DNA of 64,000 bases from Candidatus Pelagibacter sp. (GTDB lineage Bacteria; Pseudomonadota; Alphaproteobacteria; Pelagibacterales; Pelagibacteraceae). The notes under the pieces were generated by a model, which did no database searches, was not told where the DNA came from, and worked only from the letters and a program-made list of their open reading frames with translations. The stretch lies in assembly GCA_028226735.1 (NCBI GenBank), contig JAOIYV010000001.1:14870-78869 (forward strand), read 5' to 3'. Below are positions 62,643-64,000 of this stretch, in pieces (the first letter of the stretch is position 1; every line of letters starts with the position of its first letter). The translations under genes and the position numbers were made by a program.

Positions 62643-64000
62643 TTAGTTGTTTAGCTCAGGTGTTAATAAATACAACGTTGATCTAAATTTAGTGTTGAAA
62701 AATTTTTTTTCTATTTTCCAATTTTCACTTATCAAATTACTAATTGTATCATCAATATTCTTAACATCTGCAAGTAAAATTGCCTTAATATTACTGTCCA
62801 TAGATACTCGTTTTGTTAGCTCAATACCTTGTGATTGAAGAATTTTTTGATTATTGAGAATCTTTTTTGTTTTCAGTATTTGTTTGACCTTATAACCATT
62901 TAAAATTTCAGGTAAAAAACCATATGTTGTACCTACTAAGTACGCATTACCATCTAAATTTTTACTTTTAATATAACTAAAAGAGTCTTTTAAATTATAA
63001 ACAAGTTTGTAATTGAATAATCTTAGATCACTATTAAGTTTTTTTATATCAATAGAGTAGGTATTAATCATTTCATCTTGGGCTTTATTTTTAATGGGAG
63101 TTTTGACGAAATCAAATAAATTTAAACAAATTAGTATTGTTAAAAAAAAACCAATAAATAGATTGTTAATTCTTATTTTTTTTAGAATAAAAATAAAATT
63201 TAAGAAACCTAAAACACAAAGTGGTAAAGCATATTCACTTGCATACTTAGATAAACCCCACACGGCTTGATCTATTGAATAATAAACTAATAAAGAAAAA
63301 ATGATATAAATCACTAATATTAAACTCAGAAAAAATTTATTTTTATCTGTAAAAAAAATGAATAAAATTAAAAATATCCACCAGTATGAAATAGAATTTA
63401 ATACGGTTATCCAAATTATATCTGTTTCTAATGCTATAAAAAAATTTTGAAATAAATTGGTCTCATTTTCTAAATTTTGTGTTACCGCTGTAAATGTTGG
63501 GGTTCCAAAAAAAATACTATTAAAAAGAAAAGGCAAGAAAATTATTATAGGACTTAAAGTAAAAAAAATATTTTTTAAATTTGATAAATTTATCTTTTTT
63601 TCATTAAATAAATCACTTAAAAAATAAATAATCATAGGTAATAACGTAATAAAAATAGAAATTCTAAACAAAGTTGCGATAGAAATTATTGATATTACTC
63701 TTAAAAAATTTATCTTATCTAAATAAAAAATTTCTAATAAGATAATTATAAAAAACATTGCTGACCAGATAGCAGACTCTGTCCATGTGCTCATACTCAA
63801 AAGCAGAGGAATAGTAAATATACATATTGTTGATAAAAAATTTACAATAAAATTAGAATCTTTTTGGTTAATCAATCTAAATAAGTAAATTTGAAAAAAA
63901 GCATATCCAATCAAATAAGATAAATTAGCTGAAAAATCAGACATACCTACAATTGAAAAAAGAACGAATGAAAATATATGATCTAATGGAGGGTGCATTC
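62643..64000 (-). CDS. Polytopic membrane protein, glycosyltransferase (GT-C)-like, 5' partial
   Basis: About 450 residues with ten or more hydrophobic helices and a C-terminal soluble domain (NTYSIDIKKLNSDLRLFNYKLV...). The visible part begins HPPLDHIFSFVLFS, which resembles the HPPL(Y/D) segment of GT-C arabinosyl/mannosyltransferase-like proteins, but no DD or DE catalytic pair is in view. The frame is open through the window's right edge, so the start is missing. It lies just beyond R3 on the opposite strand. Likely adds sugars to a surface glycan or lipid. Confidence 0.6.
   Translation of the reverse strand, partial: MHPPLDHIFSFVLFSIVGMSDFSANLSYLIGYAFFQIYLFRLINQKDSNFIVNFLSTICIFTIPLLLSMSTWTESAIWSAMFFIIILLEIFYLDKINFLRVISIISIATLFRISIFITLLPMIIYFLSDLFNEKKINLSNLKNIFFTLSPIIIFLPFLFNSIFFGTPTFTAVTQNLENETNLFQNFFIALETDIIWITVLNSISYWWIFLILFIFFTDKNKFFLSLILVIYIIFSLLVYYSIDQAVWGLSKYASEYALPLCVLGFLNFIFILKKIRINNLFIGFFLTILICLNLFDFVKTPIKNKAQDEMINTYSIDIKKLNSDLRLFNYKLVYNLKDSFSYIKSKNLDGNAYLVGTTYGFLPEILNGYKVKQILKTKKILNNQKILQSQGIELTKRVSMDSNIKAILLADVKNIDDTISNLISENWKIEKKFFNTKFRSTLYLLTPELNN

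Overview
This window looks like a chromosomal segment of a SAR11-type marine alphaproteobacterium (Pelagibacterales). The DNA is very AT-rich, including the third codon positions. Gaps between genes are mostly a few bases, and many start and stop codons overlap. Importers and catabolic genes for osmolytes, amino acids and small organic molecules dominate. The transfer-messenger RNA gene is the circularly permuted, two-piece form known from alphaproteobacteria. The taxonomic call is an inference from this style and from protein resemblance; no rRNA or other marker gene is present.

Bases 1-18,600 hold osmolyte and small-molecule catabolism. A ProVW-type quaternary-amine importer and an SDR dehydrogenase are followed by L-carnitine dehydrogenase and a 3-dehydrocarnitine-cleaving BKACE on the minus strand. 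A 47-bp divergent promoter region separates these from a long plus-strand gene train. The train starts with a betainyl-CoA thioesterase, which completes carnitine to glycine betaine. It continues with a TauD-type dioxygenase coupled to a PhnZ/TmpB-like HD-domain oxygenase, a GMC oxidoreductase and an EamA exporter. After these come an IPNS-like dioxygenase, a luciferase-like monooxygenase with a possible structured leader, a ThDP enzyme, a methyltransferase, an AA_synth (DUF1185) protein, an alpha/beta hydrolase, an aldehyde dehydrogenase, a second EamA protein and a Liv-type solute-binding protein.

Bases 18,600-35,000 are transport. One Liv-type ABC operon (minus strand) carries a ProC-like reductase, a possible 22-codon membrane peptide, an MFS carrier and a TauE-type permease. 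A small outer-membrane barrel gene and a glutarate 2-hydroxylase (GlaH/CsiD) follow. A second complete Liv-type operon contains a periplasmic dienelactone-hydrolase-like enzyme and AzlCD. A LysE-type exporter closes the region.

Bases 35,000-59,000 are mostly housekeeping. They include glutaredoxin, MsrB, an HDAC-fold amidohydrolase, a D-2-hydroxyacid dehydrogenase and a DadA-like oxidase. The cell-shape cluster mreB-mreC-mreD-mrdA-rodA follows, then leucine and isoleucine/valine synthesis (leuA, ilvC, ilvH, ilvB), miaA, degP, hflK-hflC, mrp, an FkbM methyltransferase and thyX.

Bases 58,970-62,631 are the most unusual part. The 3' end of the permuted ssrA gene, about 67 bp containing a pseudoknot, is present three times in direct orientation. 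The copies delimit two small tandem cargo elements of about 1.4 and 2.0 kb. Neither contains an integrase gene. Each carries its own near-identical direct-repeat pair, one copy near each end, with an internal 11-bp period that resembles integrase arm sites. The first element carries an ATP-grasp ligase behind a possible three-way-junction RNA. The second carries a DUF3578(McrB-N)-HNH nuclease with a small partner protein, a likely anti-phage module. I infer non-autonomous integrative elements stacked at the tmRNA gene. The window ends inside a polytopic membrane protein.
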